Shown: piece after piece, positions 18,624 to 27,458 of the stretch | Position numbering within the stretch: the first letter of the stretch is position 1 | How the letters are laid out: each line of letters opens with the position of its first letter | Origin: Limnohabitans sp. JirII-31 | GTDB taxonomy: Bacteria; Pseudomonadota; Gammaproteobacteria; Burkholderiales; Burkholderiaceae_C | DNA: 64,000 nucleotides | Direction of reading: 5' to 3' | Assembly: GCF_002778315.1 (NCBI RefSeq) | Contig: NZ_NESA01000006.1 | Coordinates: 1-64,000, forward strand | Program-made: the position numbers and the translations under genes | The notes under the pieces: generated by a model | Databases searched by the model: none | The model's input: only the letters and a program-made list of their open reading frames with translations | What the model was told of the DNA's origin: nothing

Positions 18624-18682
18624 TTGCATCATGTTGCAGTGCAGCATGGATTGAATTCTAGGGATAAAAACAGAAACGACAA
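18624..18682 (-). promoter_or_regulatory. phaP promoter with TGC-rich operator candidate (PhaR-like)
   Basis: On the minus strand TTGTCG (complement at 18677-18682) and TAGAAT (complement at 18655-18660) are 16 bases apart and make a good sigma-70 promoter. Directly downstream, at 18624-18648, lies TTGCATCATG then TTGCAGTGCAGCATG on the plus strand, a cluster of TGC/GCA half-sites over the expected start of transcription. Phasin genes are classically repressed by PhaR, which binds TGC/GCA dyads. The assignment to PhaR is inference. Confidence 0.55.
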
Positions 18683-18751
18683 GTATTTTGAGCCTTTAAA
18701 CGTGCGTTTTAGAGCTGGCAGACTAAATCCCTCTACCCATCACATCCTGGT

Positions 18752-19315
18752 TCATTCCACACTGTGTGCCCAATGGGTCTGCCATTGCGCCTTGTACTGG
18801 TTGGCCACCTCTGGCGACCTGAGGATCAAAAAGTTTTCTGCATTGCGTGTCTCCGCAGAGTTGGTGAAATTGAAACTACCTGTGATGACGACAGACTCAT
18901 CAATCACCATCACCTTGTTATGCGCAATCGCATGCTTGCCATCTTCGCGCATCGACACATGCCCTTGGTTGAGCAAATCAATCACATACCGGTTGGTGTG
19001 GTCACTTTTCAGATCTAACAGGACACGCACCACCACGCCTCGCGCATGTGCGCGCAACAAGGCCTGCGCGATGGCGTTGTGTGTGAAGCCATAAGCCTGC
19101 ACCAACACCTCGCGCTCACTGGCGTCAATGGCTTTGACAATTGCGCCAGCAGCACCCGCTGGCGGTGTGAAGTAAACGCCCAACACCTCAGCCGTAGTGG
19201 GTGTGGCAGGACTCGCGTTGACATCGCCCCAGTGGTTGTGCTCCCGCATCAAGCTGAAAACTTGAAACAGAACCAACCCACACACGACAGCACCAACAGA
19301 CAACTTCTTTCTCAT
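18752..19315 (-). CDS. Phospholipase D-like family protein, membrane-anchored, single HKD motif
   Basis: A 187-residue protein with an N-terminal hydrophobic anchor or signal (about 5-22) and one PLDc domain. The catalytic motif is HNKVMVIDES (His132, Lys134, Asp139) followed by GSFNFT and ENFLIL. One HKD per chain and the small size match the Nuc/BfiL-type nucleases, which work as dimers, rather than large two-HKD phospholipases. The exported location suggests action on nucleic acid or phosphodiesters outside the cytoplasm. The ATG at 19315 was chosen over a TTG seven codons earlier. It is divergent from the MFS gene across about 125 AT-rich bases. Confidence 0.8.
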   Translation of the reverse strand: MRKKLSVGAVVCGLVLFQVFSLMREHNHWGDVNASPATPTTAEVLGVYFTPPAGAAGAIVKAIDASEREVLVQAYGFTHNAIAQALLRAHARGVVVRVLLDLKSDHTNRYVIDLLNQGHVSMREDGKHAIAHNKVMVIDESVVITGSFNFTNSAETRNAENFLILRSPEVANQYKAQWQTHWAHSVE

Positions 19316-19441
19316 ACCGATGATGCTAAACGTCAATTGTTGAATTTTGTGTTTTTATTATTTATTCGATTAATTCAATAAATGACGCAGGTGACAGGCT
19401 GTGACGACCGAGTACAAACCCTCGTGTAAAGTAGCTGTGCT

Positions 19442-20668
19442 TTGAAGTCCAAACACCCCCCCCACCCTGCTTCGTACAGTCTCTCGCCAGCCACCCGCAA
19501 GGCGATTTTTCTGTTGTCATTGGCCACGTTTTCCAGCATGGCCATCCAACGTATTTGTGACCCGATGCTGCCCGAGCTATCACGGGTCTTCAACGCCCCC
19601 ATAGGGGACGTTGCGCAAGTGGTTTCTATGTTCGCCATCACCTACGGCTTGATGCAATTGGTCTTTGGCCCCATTGGTGACCGTTGGGGCAAGTACAAGG
19701 TGGTGATGCTGGCCACCTTGGGTTGCAGCATCGGATGCGTTTTGTCTTCGCTTAGCGAAGGACTCGACTTTTTGGTGATGGCACGTGTTGGCACAGCGGT
19801 ATCTGCTGCGGCCATCATTCCTTTGTCTATGGCTTGGGTGGGCGACCAAGTGCATTACGAACACCGCCAAGAAACCCTGGCACGCGTCGGCTTGGGCACC
19901 ATGCTGGGCATCACCGCAGGGCAGTTATTTGGCGGTTTGCTGACCGACACACTGGGTTGGCGCTGGTCCTTTGGCATGATGGCCGTGTTGTTTTGTGCGG
20001 TGAGCGTCATGCTGTGGCGCCATGCCAAGCGCATCGAAGCACCCAGTGAGCCCTATGTACCGACCCACGGTTTTTTTGGACAACTCCTACAGGTGGCACG
20101 CGACCCATGGGCACGCACACTCTTGAGCATTGCGTTGCTTGAAGGCGCGTCTGTGTTTGGCATGTTGGCCGTCACCGCCTCGCACCTGCACAACACGCAT
20201 CAAATTTCGCTCACTCTGGCCGGGGGCACAACCGCCTTGTTTGGCTTTGGCGGCATGCTCTACATGGCCACGGCGAAATACACCATCCGTCGCTTTGGGG
20301 AGATTGGCTTGGCACGCTATGGCGGTGGAACCCTGGGCCTGTCTTTCATGGTGATCGCATTCACCCCTTGGTGGCCATTGGCCATACCGGCTTGTTTCTT
20401 TGCAGGCTTTGGATTTGCCATGTTCCACAACACCATGCAAGCCAAGGCCACCCAAATGGTGCCAACAGCCAGGGGAACCAGCGTGACCCTGTTCGCGGGC
20501 GCTTTGTTTCTAGGTCAATCGCTTGGTGTGTTGGTACTGGCCAAACTCATGGCGTATGCACAATCTGCCCACGTCATGGCCTGGGATGCGTTGGGTGTGA
20601 CAGCTCTGGCGTGGTACTTTGGCTATGCGCTGATCCATCGAAACGCCAGCCAAGCAGACCATGTCTAA
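19442..20668 (+). CDS. MFS transporter (drug efflux-like)
   Basis: A 408-residue, 12-segment permease. After a short cytoplasmic N-terminus it has DPMLPELSRVF in the first loop and GPIGDRWGKYKVVM, the motif-A loop between helices 2 and 3, as in the DHA1/Bcr-CflA-like proton antiporters. Substrate unknown. The first in-frame start is a TTG at 19442 (an upstream TAA closes the frame); the true start could be a little further in, since no clear ribosome site precedes the TTG. It is followed 26 bases later by the exonuclease gene on the same strand. Confidence 0.75.
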   Translation: MKSKHPPHPASYSLSPATRKAIFLLSLATFSSMAIQRICDPMLPELSRVFNAPIGDVAQVVSMFAITYGLMQLVFGPIGDRWGKYKVVMLATLGCSIGCVLSSLSEGLDFLVMARVGTAVSAAAIIPLSMAWVGDQVHYEHRQETLARVGLGTMLGITAGQLFGGLLTDTLGWRWSFGMMAVLFCAVSVMLWRHAKRIEAPSEPYVPTHGFFGQLLQVARDPWARTLLSIALLEGASVFGMLAVTASHLHNTHQISLTLAGGTTALFGFGGMLYMATAKYTIRRFGEIGLARYGGGTLGLSFMVIAFTPWWPLAIPACFFAGFGFAMFHNTMQAKATQMVPTARGTSVTLFAGALFLGQSLGVLVLAKLMAYAQSAHVMAWDALGVTALAWYFGYALIHRNASQADHV

Positions 20669-20694
20669 CCTTACTGACCCAAACAACACAGACC

Positions 20695-21606
20695 ATGACC
20701 CAAGACTTTGAACAGTTGGCACAGCAACTGGAACAACACCCTGATTACCGCGTGCTGCGACGCTTGACGCCCACGCCAATGTTCAACACGCCGGTGCCCG
20801 GACAACGACTGTCCAAGGGCGTGGTGCTGGATACCGAAACCACAGGCTTTGATGCGCAAAACGACCGGGTGATTGAACTCGGAATGTTGGTGTTCGAGTT
20901 CGACCCGATCTCAGGCATGGTCTATCGGGTGCTGGACGTGTTCGACGAGTTGGAAGACCCGGGTTTTCCCATTCCACCTGCCACCACAGCCGTGCATCAC
21001 ATCACCGACGAGATGGTGCAAGGCCAACGTATTGACGACGCCCGTGTCGCATCTCTGATGCAAGGTGTGGAGGTCGTGATTGCGCATAACGCAGCGTTTG
21101 ACCGCCCTTTTGTGGAGGCGCGCTGGCCCTTGTTTGAACAGCTGAACTGGGCATGCAGCATCAAAGACATCGATTGGCGCGAAGAAGGCTTCGGATCCGC
21201 CAAGCTGGAGTACTTGCTCAGCACCCAAGGATATTTTTACGAAGCTCACCGCGCTGAAGCAGATTGTTGGGCATTGCTGGCCTTATTGAGTCACATCCTG
21301 CCGCAAAGTCAACGCACAGCGCTGTTGGCCTTGCTAGAGACGCTCAACCAAGCACAGCAAAAGGTGTACGCCGTGGGCTCGCCCTTTGAGACCAAAGACA
21401 TGCTCAAAGCCCGCAATTACCGCTGGTCGGCAGAGCTGCGGTGCTGGAGTCGTTTGGTGTCGGGTGACCAAGAACTACAAGAAGAGTTGTCTTGGCTCAA
21501 ACGCAAGGTCTACGGCGAGCGCAGCGCTCGCGTGGAAGTGGAATCACTGGGCGGCAAGGTGCGTTACTCCAGCCGCCAAGGTGACAAAGAAGTGGTGACG
21601 ATTTAA
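20695..21606 (+). CDS. DEDDh 3'-5' exonuclease, DNA polymerase III epsilon-like
   Basis: A 303-residue protein with an RNase T/DnaQ exonuclease core (about 41-205): DTETTG gives Asp46 and Glu48, AHNAAFDRPF gives Asp136, and HRAEADC gives His185 and Asp190. A further 95-residue C-terminal part contains AVGSPFETKDMLKARNYRW, a small domain often seen on stand-alone epsilon-like exonucleases. It is not the replicative DnaQ: there is no clamp-binding or alpha-binding tail that I can identify. It probably acts in repair or nucleotide salvage. The ATG at 20695 lies 26 bases after the MFS stop. Confidence 0.85.
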   Translation: MTQDFEQLAQQLEQHPDYRVLRRLTPTPMFNTPVPGQRLSKGVVLDTETTGFDAQNDRVIELGMLVFEFDPISGMVYRVLDVFDELEDPGFPIPPATTAVHHITDEMVQGQRIDDARVASLMQGVEVVIAHNAAFDRPFVEARWPLFEQLNWACSIKDIDWREEGFGSAKLEYLLSTQGYFYEAHRAEADCWALLALLSHILPQSQRTALLALLETLNQAQQKVYAVGSPFETKDMLKARNYRWSAELRCWSRLVSGDQELQEELSWLKRKVYGERSARVEVESLGGKVRYSSRQGDKEVVTI

Positions 21607-21607
21607 A

Positions 21608-21958
21608 TCAGTAACTCACCACTTGCCAAGGCACGTTGCAGCTTGGCACATTGGGGTAGTACTGCTGAGCGGTACTACAGAAATAGGCCACCCGATTGGG
21701 GTACATCGGGGGCTGAGCCACCACCACAGGGGGCGTCACCACATAACGAGGTGTGCTGGCTGCGTAAATCACGCTACCAACCAAGGCCGCGCCCAGCACA
21801 GGGCCCACCCAATCATTGCGCCAGCCACCCCCTGGGTGTGCGTAGCCATAGCCGCCACCGCCATGACCACCTCCGTGCCAGCCGCCGCCATGCGCTTGGG
21901 CAGGCACCACCGCCACACAGGCCAAGACACAAAGCAAAAGAGTTGAAAGACGTTTCAT
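21608..21958 (-). CDS. Secreted Gly/His-rich protein with C-terminal C-x12-C motif (paralog 1)
   Basis: 116 residues. A clear signal peptide ends near VPAQA (residue 22). A Gly/His-rich stretch (HGGGWHGGGHGGGG, 23-36) follows, then a weakly hydrophobic segment (52-67), a Pro/Val-rich linker, and the terminal block with Cys94 and Cys107 (YFCSTAQQYYP ... SCNVPW). The same architecture and the same Cys spacing recur in the gene at 22444-22833, so the two are paralogs. I recognise the tail as a recurring motif of uncharacterised proteobacterial exported proteins but know no function. The His-rich part could bind metal (speculation). Confidence 0.75.
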   Translation of the reverse strand: MKRLSTLLLCVLACVAVVPAQAHGGGWHGGGHGGGGYGYAHPGGGWRNDWVGPVLGAALVGSVIYAASTPRYVVTPPVVVAQPPMYPNRVAYFCSTAQQYYPNVPSCNVPWQVVSY

Positions 21959-22066
21959 GACAGGTCTCGCTTAAGAAAGGTTGCGATCAATGACCACCAG
22001 GTCACACCTACAACGCATGGTGAACGCAGGCGGATGACAAACGGGACGTAAAGTCAGTCCTTATCT

Positions 22067-22447
22067 TCAATACGCCAGTGCCGCCGCATAAAGACCTAGA
22101 GAACTTAGCAAACCGAGCAGCCAAAACAACGAACGCAAACTCGCTCGATCGGCCAAATAGCAAGCGATAAAGCCTACACGTGCACCCACAAACACGAGGG
22201 CACACGCATCAACACGTAGGCTGTCAGCATGCACCAGCGTCGCCAAGACCACGCCGACGGCGAACAACGGAAAGGCTTCAAAGCTGTTGCTTTGCGCGGC
22301 ATTTGCGCGCGCACGAAAGCCAGTTTGCCGAGCCAGCCACTGGCGCGGATTGTGGTTATCAAACTCACGAAAACCCCACTTCGCCGCAATGGCGCAGACA
22401 AAGGGCAACAAACCAGCAATTAAGACACAGACAAAGGCAATATTCAT
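22067..22447 (-). CDS. MAPEG family membrane protein
   Basis: A 126-residue protein with four hydrophobic segments (about 3-20, 53-73, 79-95, 105-124). The loop ARANAAQSNSFEAFPLFAVG carries the Arg...Asn...Glu..Pro pattern of the MAPEG family (membrane-associated proteins in eicosanoid and glutathione metabolism). Bacterial members are often of unknown function; some conjugate glutathione. The ATG at 22447 overlaps the stop of the upstream secreted protein gene (ATGA), so the two are translationally coupled. Confidence 0.8.
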   Translation of the reverse strand: MNIAFVCVLIAGLLPFVCAIAAKWGFREFDNHNPRQWLARQTGFRARANAAQSNSFEAFPLFAVGVVLATLVHADSLRVDACALVFVGARVGFIACYLADRASLRSLFWLLGLLSSLGLYAAALAY

Positions 22448-22833
22448 TGCGGATTCACCACCAACCAAGGCGTGGGACAGGTTTGCACCACAGGAAAATA
22501 CTGTGCCGAGTCACGGCAGTAATACGCCTCGACAGGTGCAGGAACGGGAGCGCCTTGCACCCAGGTCGTCGGCGGTGGTGGTGTTTGCACAATCACCGCA
22601 GGTGGGTTGGTGATGACCACGGTCGAGGGAGGTACCGGCGGATAAGGGCGCGAAAAGTACAACGTTGTACCCACCGCTGCACCAAACACCAATGGGGCAA
22701 TCCAGGGGTCGTAACCCCAGCCGCCGTGTCGGTAGCCATAACCGCCACGTGGGCCATGCGCTTGTGCCAATGTCGCCGCTAACAGCAGCAACAAACCTAT
22801 GGCACAACAGCGAGATGTGGAATGAATGCGCAT
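22444..22833 (-). CDS. Secreted Gly/His/Pro-rich protein with C-terminal C-x12-C motif (paralog 2)
   Basis: 129 residues from the ATG at 22833, which has a strong AAGGAGAAGG site just upstream. A signal peptide ends near ATLAQA (residue 25), followed by HGPRGGYGYRHGGWGY, a hydrophobic segment (46-60), a Pro-rich linker with PPVPP and TPPPP, and the tail YYCRDSAQYFP ... TCPTPW with Cys106 and Cys119. The 13-residue Cys spacing matches the gene at 21608-21958. Its stop overlaps the start of the MAPEG gene, so both should be made together at the envelope. Function unknown. Confidence 0.78.
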   Translation of the reverse strand: MRIHSTSRCCAIGLLLLLAATLAQAHGPRGGYGYRHGGWGYDPWIAPLVFGAAVGTTLYFSRPYPPVPPSTVVITNPPAVIVQTPPPPTTWVQGAPVPAPVEAYYCRDSAQYFPVVQTCPTPWLVVNPQ

Positions 22834-22932
22834 GACCTTCTCCTTCGCAACAACAAGCTCCATTCTCTACGAGGCATTGAAAGTCAGCATATCTGGCATG
22901 TAAAGGTCTCACGCACAGGTGAAAGGCTGAAC

Positions 22933-24243
22933 TCAAGCCAGCAGAGCCTCCAGCGCCAGCGCCACACATGCCAAGTGTGCATCGCAGCCGTGTACAGCCG
23001 ACACCATCAGACCCACAGGCAAGGCATCTGGCGCCTGACAAGGCAAACTGAAAGCGCACCCATCCAAGTAATTGATGGCAGATGGATTGCGCAACAGTAA
23101 ACGGTTCACTTTGAAAAACGCCTCATCGCTGGCCAGTAAAGGAGCGATCTCAGGTGCGCACATCGGTACGGTGGGACAGAGCATGGCATCAAAGCCTTTC
23201 AGCGTCTCTTGGGCTTGAGCCATCCAAGCACGGCGACGGTCCAGCAAACCGATGTACTCCCGCGCACTCACGTCACGCCCCAGGGTCATACGAGCCATCA
23301 CACGTGGGTCAATGCGATCGGGCGCCCGGGCCAAACGGGCGTGATGGGCGGCATAACCCTCGACGGGTGAAAAGCCGCCAGGCATGCTGAGCGCTGCGAT
23401 ATCCCCCAAGCCTGAAAACGCGATGTCCACAACTTGTGCGCCTGCGGCTGAAATGCGCGAGAGCGCACGCTGAAATACCTCGGCCACCGCAGGCTCCAAG
23501 TCATCCAACAGCAGGGTGTGTGGCACCGCAAAGCGCAGATGCCTCAGGTCTGCAGGCTGTCTGGGTAACGGTTGCTGCGACAGCACCGCATCGACTTGCA
23601 GGCTATCGCGCACATGGTGCGCAATCACGCCCACGGTATCCAGTGAGCGCGACAACTCCATCACACCCGCCAAGGGAATGCGTGATTGCGACCCTTTGAA
23701 CCCCACCAAGCCGCACAGCGCTGCGGGAATGCGAATGGAGCCACCGGTATCCGTCCCCAACGCTGCAAATGCCAGCCCCAAAGCGACCGACACAGCAGCA
23801 CCTGAAGACGAACCACCGGGTATACGGGCCACCTCTGTGTCACAAGGGTTGCGCGGCGTGCCGTAGTGTGGGTTGATGCCCACCCCCGAAAACGCAAACT
23901 CACTCATATTGGTTTTGCCCACCAACACGGCACCCGCTTGGCGCAAACGCTGCACCACAGGGGCATCGTGGGTTGCGACAGGTTCGCCCTCACACACCAA
24001 AGTACCTGCCAAAGTGGTTTGACCGGCAACATCGATGTTGTCTTTGAGCGTGATGGGTAAGCCATGCAAAGCGCCAAGGGGTGCACCCGATGCGCGAACC
24101 GCATCGGCCGTACGTGCTTGTGTCAAGGCGCTTTGCGCATCAAGGCGGGTAAAGACATGCTCAGCCGCAGCACTTTGGGCCAAAGCCAAGATGTCTTGTA
24201 TCCAGACCTCGCTGGTGGTGTGGTGGGTATACGGTGTGGTCAC
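22933..24243 (-). CDS. Amidase (amidase signature family)
   Basis: A 436-residue serine amidase. The Ser-cisSer-Lys triad is visible: Lys67 in ITLKDNIDV, the GGSSSG block at 143-148, and the nucleophile Ser169 in GTDTGGSIRIPA. It resembles GatA but is shorter, and no gatB or gatC is nearby, so it is a stand-alone amidase rather than the tRNA amidotransferase. Substrate unknown. I chose the GTG at 24243, ten bases after AGGAG; a TTG two codons earlier is possible. It is divergent from the DCC-family gene. Confidence 0.85.
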   Translation of the reverse strand: MTTPYTHHTTSEVWIQDILALAQSAAAEHVFTRLDAQSALTQARTADAVRASGAPLGALHGLPITLKDNIDVAGQTTLAGTLVCEGEPVATHDAPVVQRLRQAGAVLVGKTNMSEFAFSGVGINPHYGTPRNPCDTEVARIPGGSSSGAAVSVALGLAFAALGTDTGGSIRIPAALCGLVGFKGSQSRIPLAGVMELSRSLDTVGVIAHHVRDSLQVDAVLSQQPLPRQPADLRHLRFAVPHTLLLDDLEPAVAEVFQRALSRISAAGAQVVDIAFSGLGDIAALSMPGGFSPVEGYAAHHARLARAPDRIDPRVMARMTLGRDVSAREYIGLLDRRRAWMAQAQETLKGFDAMLCPTVPMCAPEIAPLLASDEAFFKVNRLLLRNPSAINYLDGCAFSLPCQAPDALPVGLMVSAVHGCDAHLACVALALEALLA

Positions 24244-24310
24244 GTGCAAAAAACTCCTGTGCTAGCCTTGCGGCACCTCATTATTGTTTGCTTTTGCACC
24301 GTACCACTGC

Positions 24311-24709
24311 ATGCCACACGTCCCTGAACTCACCTTGTATTACGACGGGCAATGTCCGTTGTGCCAAGCAGAAATTCACTTCCTGCAGTCACGCAACGGC
24401 GAAGGCAAGCTCGATTTTGTGGATGTGACCGAGGCCAACTTTGCGGCGAACGCCCACCATATTTCCTGTGAAGCCGCCATGGCGCAAATTCATGGGCGTC
24501 TGGCCAACGGCCAAGTGTTGGTGGGTGTACCGGTCTTCGCCCAGGCCTATCAGTTGGCGCGGCTACCTGTTTTGGCGTGGATACTTTCACGGCCTTGGCT
24601 ACAGCCTGTGCTTGGACCTGCCTATGTGTTGTTCGCCAAACATCGTCACACCCTGTCAAAACGCTTCGGGCCGGCACTTTTACGATTTTCCAAGCGATTT
24701 TTCCGTTAA
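24311..24709 (+). CDS. DCC-family thiol-disulfide oxidoreductase (DUF393)
   Basis: A 132-residue protein with the family hallmark YYDGQCPLC near the N-terminus, giving a CxxC pair at Cys15/Cys18 in a thioredoxin-like setting. Members are predicted thiol-disulfide oxidoreductases, but physiological partners are poorly known. The C-terminal half is basic and carries a hydrophobic stretch (about 80-100). The ATG at 24311 lies nine codons inside the longest frame and starts just before the conserved part. Confidence 0.82.
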   Translation: MPHVPELTLYYDGQCPLCQAEIHFLQSRNGEGKLDFVDVTEANFAANAHHISCEAAMAQIHGRLANGQVLVGVPVFAQAYQLARLPVLAWILSRPWLQPVLGPAYVLFAKHRHTLSKRFGPALLRFSKRFFR

Positions 24710-24791
24710 TTCAGTCAGCTTTTTCGCCCAACAGCCAAAGTGGCTTGATAAATTTGCGAAAATAGCGTTTTTGTCACAGAGAACAAAAACG

Positions 24792-25049
24792 ATGTCACGC
24801 CCAGAAAAAACAGAGATTTCCAACGACGGACTGCGCTACAAGTCAAAAAAGGGCGGTTCACCTTTTGAAGGCCTCGGCCGCACCGGCGACACCATGAGCT
24901 GCATCAAATGCGGCGTGCACAAGCCGCGCAACAACGGCTCGTTCAAGCGCATCTTGGGCTCGTCCATGTTTGTGTGCTTCGATTGCAGCCCACCCAAGAA
25001 AGAAGCAGACCCCGCAACACCTGGCGCGGCAACCAAAGTCAAGGCTTGA
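24792..25049 (+). CDS. Small four-cysteine (zinc-ribbon-like) protein of unknown function
   Basis: An 85-residue basic protein. Two CxxC knuckles, Cys37/Cys40 (SCIKCG) and Cys62/Cys65 (VCFDCS), 22 residues apart, point to one structural zinc site. The N-terminus is polar and the tail is rich in Ala, Lys and Pro. I recognise no named family. The coding bias is good, with a strong terminator right behind. The stretch TMSCIKCGVHKPRNNGSFKR suggests nucleic-acid or protein binding, which is a guess. Confidence 0.7.
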   Translation: MSRPEKTEISNDGLRYKSKKGGSPFEGLGRTGDTMSCIKCGVHKPRNNGSFKRILGSSMFVCFDCSPPKKEADPATPGAATKVKA

Positions 25050-25065
25050 TCCCTCGACTTCCACG

Positions 25066-25092
25066 AAAAAGCGGCTCAAAGAGCCGCTTTTT
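25066..25092. terminator. Bidirectional terminator between the zinc-ribbon gene and parC
   Basis: A perfect 12-bp stem (AAAAAGCGGCTC at 25066-25077, GAGCCGCTTTTT at 25081-25092) with a three-base AAA loop has A/T runs on both sides, so it can stop transcription from either direction between the two convergent genes. Confidence 0.9.
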
Positions 25093-25106
25093 ACTTTTAC
25101 TGTGGG

Positions 25107-27458
25107 TTACTCGACCCGCACCACTGCATTTGGCTTGAAGCCCAAATCGGCCACTTTGCCTTTTTTGGCACGTGCAGCCTTGGCATTGTTCAAGCTGCGA
25201 ATTTCCAGAATCTCTTCGCGCACCTTACCGCCTCGGCCAATGCCTTCGATGCGTACGCTGCGGGTGTACGCCGCTGCACCAGCCAAGTTGTCCTTGGCTT
25301 CTAGGTCAATCAGCATCAAGCCGCGACCGCCCTTTTCCATCAATTTGAGCTCCGACAGCTCAAAGGTCAGGAAGCGACCACCGGTTGAGGCGCACGCCAC
25401 ATGCGTAGCAGGTGCCACAGGCTGTGCGCCAGAGCCACCGCTGGCAGGAGACGGGCGACACACGGTTTCACCTTCGGCCACAGTGATAAAGGCTTTGCCA
25501 CCTTTGTTGCGCGAAATCATGTGCTCAATGTTGGCCATAAAACCATAGCCTCCTGAGCTGCTGAGCAAATAAGTAGCGCCCGCAGGGCCGGCCACGTAAT
25601 GCAGCAGTTGGGTGCCCGTCTCCAGATCCACCAAGGTGGTCACCGGTTGACCATCGCCACGCGCTCCCGGCAGCACTGAGACGGGGACCGAGTAAATACG
25701 GCCATTCGAGCCAAATGCGATGAAGGTGTCCACCGTGCGGCATTCGAACGTGCCATACAAACCATCCCCCGCCTTGAACGCAAAGCTGGCAGGGTCGTGG
25801 CCGTGGCCGGTACGCGCACGCACCCAGCCTTTTTCAGACACCACCACGGTCACTGGCTCATCAACGACCTTGATTTCAGCGACGGCTTTCTTTTCTTCTT
25901 GAATGAGGGTGCGACGTGGATCGGCAAACTGCTTGGCATCGGCTTCGATTTCTTTGACCATCAAACGGCGCAGGGCCACCGGGTTGCCCACGATGTCTTC
26001 GAGCTTGGCCTGTTCCTCGCGCAACTCTTTGAGTTCTTGCTCAATCTTGATCGCCTCAAGACGAGCCAGCTGGCGCAAGCGAATTTCCAAAATGTCTTCG
26101 GCTTGTCGCTCGCTGAGTTTGAAACGCTCCATCAAGGCCTGCTTGGGCTCGTCGCTCTGGCGGATGATGGCAATCACCTCGTCAATGTTGAGCAAGACCA
26201 GTTGACGACCTTCCAAGATGTGGACGCGGTCAAGCACTTTGTTCAAGCGATGCTGTGAGCGGCGCAGGATGGTGGTTTGGCGAAACTCAATCCATTCCGT
26301 GAGCATGTCGCGCAGCGACTTCTGCACCGGACGACCGTCCAGCCCCACCATGGTGAGGTTGATCGACGATGAGGTTTCCAGGCTGGTGTGCGCCAACAAG
26401 GTGGTGATGAGTTCTTGCTGCTCAACGGTGCGCGTCTTGGGCTCGAACACCAAGCGCACCGGGGCGTCTTTGCTCGACTCGTCACGCACCACATCCAACA
26501 CCGCCAGCACGGTGGCTTTGAGTTGGGTTTGGTCGGCGCTGAGGGCTTTTTTGCCCGCTTTGACTTTGGGATTGGTCAGCTCTTCAATCTCTTCCAGCAC
26601 ACGCTGGCTGCTCACGCCCGGTGGCAACTCATTGACCACCAGCTGCCATTGACCACGGGCCAAGTCTTCGATGACCCAACGCGCACGTACCTTGAGCGAG
26701 CCGCGCCCGGTGCGGTAGGCGTCGGCGATATCGGATGCACTGCTGATGATTTGACCGCCGCCTGGGTAGTCGGGGGCAGGCAATATCTGCAACAGCTCTT
26801 CGTCGCTCAGCTTGGGGGATTTGATCAGGGCCACACAGGCATCGGCCACTTCACGCAGGTTGTGGCTTGGAATTTCGGTGGCCATGCCCACGGCAATACC
26901 GCTCGCGCCATTGAGCAAGTTAAAAGGCAGGCGCGCGGGCAACTGCTTAGGCTCTTCAGTCGAGCCGTCGTAGTTGGGCTGAAAGTCCACCGTGCCTTCG
27001 TCAATCTCGTCCAGCAGCAGCGTGGTGATTTTGGCCAAACGAGCTTCGGTGTAGCGCATGGCGGCAGCGCCGTCGCCATCGCGTGAGCCAAAGTTGCCTT
27101 GCCCGTCAATCAGCGGGTAGCGTTGTGCAAAGTCTTGCGCCATACGCACCAGTGCTTCATACGCTGCGCTGTCGCCGTGCGGGTGGTAACGGCCCAGCAC
27201 ATCACCCACCACACGCGCGCACTTGACGGGCTTGGCACCGGTGTTGTTGTTGGGGCCACTGAAGCCCAGGCCCATGCGGGACATGGAATACAAAATGCGG
27301 CGCTGCACGGGCTTTTGGCCGTCGCACACATCCGGTAAAGCACGGCCTTTGACCACGCTCAGGGCGTACTCAAGGTAAGCACGTTGGGCGTAGTGGCCCA
27401 GTGCAATGTCGCCCTCGCTGTCAGCAGCGGGCAGGTCTGGGGTCAACAAATCGGTCAT
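25107..27458 (-). CDS. parC: DNA topoisomerase IV subunit A
   Basis: 783 residues; the DNA-cleaving subunit of topoisomerase IV, which unlinks daughter chromosomes. The winged-helix region contains [20 protein letters not shown], and the catalytic tyrosine is Tyr136 ([11 protein letters not shown]). The quinolone-resistance region reads [14 protein letters not shown] with Ser97 and Glu101, the sensitive-type residues. The C-terminal beta-pinwheel is shorter than in GyrA and lacks a GyrA box. It follows parE with a four-base overlap (ATGA). Confidence 0.96.
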   Translation of the reverse strand: MTDLLTPDLPAADSEGDIALGHYAQRAYLEYALSVVKGRALPDVCDGQKPVQRRILYSMSRMGLGFSGPNNNTGAKPVKCARVVGDVLGRYHPHGDSAAYEALVRMAQDFAQRYPLIDGQGNFGSRDGDGAAAMRYTEARLAKITTLLLDEIDEGTVDFQPNYDGSTEEPKQLPARLPFNLLNGASGIAVGMATEIPSHNLREVADACVALIKSPKLSDEELLQILPAPDYPGGGQIISSASDIADAYRTGRGSLKVRARWVIEDLARGQWQLVVNELPPGVSSQRVLEEIEELTNPKVKAGKKALSADQTQLKATVLAVLDVVRDESSKDAPVRLVFEPKTRTVEQQELITTLLAHTSLETSSSINLTMVGLDGRPVQKSLRDMLTEWIEFRQTTILRRSQHRLNKVLDRVHILEGRQLVLLNIDEVIAIIRQSDEPKQALMERFKLSERQAEDILEIRLRQLARLEAIKIEQELKELREEQAKLEDIVGNPVALRRLMVKEIEADAKQFADPRRTLIQEEKKAVAEIKVVDEPVTVVVSEKGWVRARTGHGHDPASFAFKAGDGLYGTFECRTVDTFIAFGSNGRIYSVPVSVLPGARGDGQPVTTLVDLETGTQLLHYVAGPAGATYLLSSSGGYGFMANIEHMISRNKGGKAFITVAEGETVCRPSPASGGSGAQPVAPATHVACASTGGRFLTFELSELKLMEKGGRGLMLIDLEAKDNLAGAAAYTRSVRIEGIGRGGKVREEILEIRSLNNAKAARAKKGKVADLGFKPNAVVRVE

